The notes below the pieces were generated by a model. It was not told the DNA's origin. It saw nothing but the letters and a program-made list of their open reading frames with translations, and ran no database searches. A stretch of 32,180 bases of DNA from Acidimicrobiales bacterium (lineage in GTDB: Bacteria > Actinomycetota > Acidimicrobiia > Acidimicrobiales > Iamiaceae), in the NCBI GenBank assembly GCA_025463365.1, contig JAOBWM010000027.1:1-32180 (forward strand), given 5' to 3'. Positions 31,206 to 32,180 of the stretch are shown here, piece after piece. The position numbers and the translations under genes are program-made. Position 1 is the first letter of the stretch. Every line of letters starts with the position of its first letter.

Positions 31206-31922
31206 CTAGCTCTCCTCGGTGGCGTCGTCCACGCCATGGTCACGAGGGCCGAGGTAGCGGGGGCCGGGGTCGATCAGGGCGTCCCACGCGGCCTTCACCG
31301 ACGCGGGCATCTCCCGCGCCGCGTTCATGGCCGGGCTGCCGCCGTTCGCCACCGACGCCACACCGACCGTGTCGATGCCCGCCTGCCGGCAGAGGAACAC
31401 GGCGCGGTGGATGTGGAAGCCCTGGGTGATGACGATCGCCCGGTCGACGCCGAAGATGCGGTGGGCGCGCTGGCATGAGTCGTACGTGTCGAACCCCGCG
31501 TGATCGCTGACGACCTTCGCCGCAGGGACCTGGTGGGCGACCAGCCACCGGGACATGGCACCGACCTCGTCGTAGTCCGTCCGGCTGTTGTCGCCCGAGA
31601 CGAGGATCGCCTGCACCTTGTGCCGCTTGTACAAGCGAGTGGCATCGCGAAGCCGGGCCTCGAGGTATTCGCTCGGTGTGCCGTCGGGGTGGAGCCCCGC
31701 TCCGAGCACGATGGCGACCGGCGCGGCGGGCACATCACCGACCTCGTACACGCTGCCTCGCGTCGACCACCGCACCCAGCCGACCGCCAGGACCACGAGG
31801 ATCAGGACGGACGAACAGCCGACCGCGGCGACCGAACGGATCGGGTGACGCCGCATCGCCCGAGCAAGCCCTCGGACCTTTGCCCATGCCGGACCGAAGA
31901 CCTCGCCGCCGCCCCGTCCCAT
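31206..31922 (-). CDS. SanA/YdcF-like DUF218 membrane protein
   Basis: The 238-residue product has one N-terminal membrane helix (about residues 28-50). A DUF218 domain follows: VAIVLGAGLHPDGTPSEYLEARL, ILVSGDNSRTDYDEVGAM, FDTYDSCQRAHRIFGV and VITQGFHIHRAVFLCRQ. E. coli SanA, a member with the same layout, affects envelope permeability; the enzymatic role of the family is unsettled. The start is uncertain: ATG 31922 and ATG 31856 both precede the helix and neither has a good ribosome site. The frame is open to 32111, but that part overlaps the divergent gene at 32059. Confidence 0.85.
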   Translation of the reverse strand: MGRGGGEVFGPAWAKVRGLARAMRRHPIRSVAAVGCSSVLILVVLAVGWVRWSTRGSVYEVGDVPAAPVAIVLGAGLHPDGTPSEYLEARLRDATRLYKRHKVQAILVSGDNSRTDYDEVGAMSRWLVAHQVPAAKVVSDHAGFDTYDSCQRAHRIFGVDRAIVITQGFHIHRAVFLCRQAGIDTVGVASVANGGSPAMNAAREMPASVKAAWDALIDPGPRYLGPRDHGVDDATEES

Positions 31923-32046
31923 GCGCGAGACCGTTGCAGCCCCGGCCTCGGGAATCCAGTCACCCGCCGTCCACGGCCGCCGACGAGCGAGGGGGGGAAT
32001 TGTCGGAATAGGGCGGGGAGGGGCTGAGAGTGTCAGACCCCCTGGG

Positions 32047-32052
32047 TACGGT
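32047..32052 (+). promoter_or_regulatory. candidate leaderless -10 (TACGGT) for the right-edge gene
   Basis: TACGGT ends 6 nt before ATG 32059, with no ribosome site. Confidence 0.35.
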
Positions 32053-32058
32053 GGGGTC

Positions 32059-32180
32059 ATGGGTTCGCAGGTGCAAGATCGGGGTTTGGCGGCCGCGTTG
32101 GACCAGCTCAACGCGGGTTTGGATGTGTTGGCGGCGGTGGGGGTGGTGCCGGTCGATGCCCGCGATGCGGTGACGGTGAT
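32059..32180 (+). CDS. start of a DUF222/HNH endonuclease-like gene, cut by window edge
   Basis: Forty codons are visible, reading MGSQVQDRGLAAALDQLNAG and then a Leu/Ala/Val-rich helix with PVDARDAVTV. The pattern of a short lead followed by ALDxLNAxLDVLAA resembles the N-terminus of DUF222 proteins, the large actinobacterial family with a C-terminal HNH nuclease motif (13E12-repeat-like). Leucine is mostly TTG here, unlike the CTC/CTG preference of its neighbours, which is often seen in that multicopy family. The HNH part would lie outside, so the assignment is tentative. Confidence 0.5.
   Translation, partial: MGSQVQDRGLAAALDQLNAGLDVLAAVGVVPVDARDAVTV

Overview
The window is very GC-rich, densely packed DNA from an actinomycetote. 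The class Acidimicrobiia or a relative is my best guess, but that placement is inference. Support comes from the mycobacterial-type decaprenyl-phosphoryl-arabinose genes, an LPXTG surface protein, an L,D-transpeptidase, a Tat metallophosphoesterase and a DUF222-like gene start. Many starts lie 5-9 nt behind a TAnnnT box (TACCGT, TACGGT, TAACCT), which looks like leaderless transcription. No RNA gene, CRISPR array, insertion sequence or prophage was recognised. No gene-free stretch exceeds 300 bases; the longest is about 275 bases (25531-25804).

Layout. 1-2195 (minus): lpdA followed by an alpha-keto-acid dehydrogenase E2 that runs off the left edge. 2266-5998 (minus): a Tat-exported metallophosphoesterase, a membrane-anchored sulfite-oxidase-like molybdoenzyme and a possible 29-residue membrane microprotein. 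6087-13538: an envelope-glycan block with DprE2, a nucleotide-sugar 6-dehydrogenase, DPPR synthase (UbiA family), a convergent WbpM/PglF-type dehydratase and a DUF4012 protein. 13667-18095: an LPXTG protein, MscL, a TIGR01777 epimerase, a HAD-IB phosphatase, a type-2 3-hydroxyacyl-CoA dehydrogenase-like SDR behind a TetR-like palindrome, and an L,D-transpeptidase lipoprotein.

18122-25530 is a signalling region: a possible leader peptide, a MEDS-domain protein coupled to a multi-GAF NarL-type histidine kinase, an unknown 135-residue protein, a DHA2 drug exporter, a GAF-LuxR hybrid regulator, a stand-alone receiver and a NarL-type response regulator. 25805-27259 encodes an exported protein with three CWB2-like repeats. 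27366-31100 (minus) is an operon of a small anchored protein, hyuA (with a His-rich insertion) and hyuB. 31206-31922 encodes a SanA/YdcF-like DUF218 protein, and a DUF222-like gene starts at the right edge.

Functionally, the block at 6-13.5 kb supplies lipid-linked arabinose and nucleotide sugars for the envelope. The LPXTG, L,D-transpeptidase and CWB2-like proteins are also surface components. The signalling region probably links an unknown cue to transcription and possibly to the exporter. The hyu operon suggests ATP-dependent use of a cyclic amide or a related substrate.
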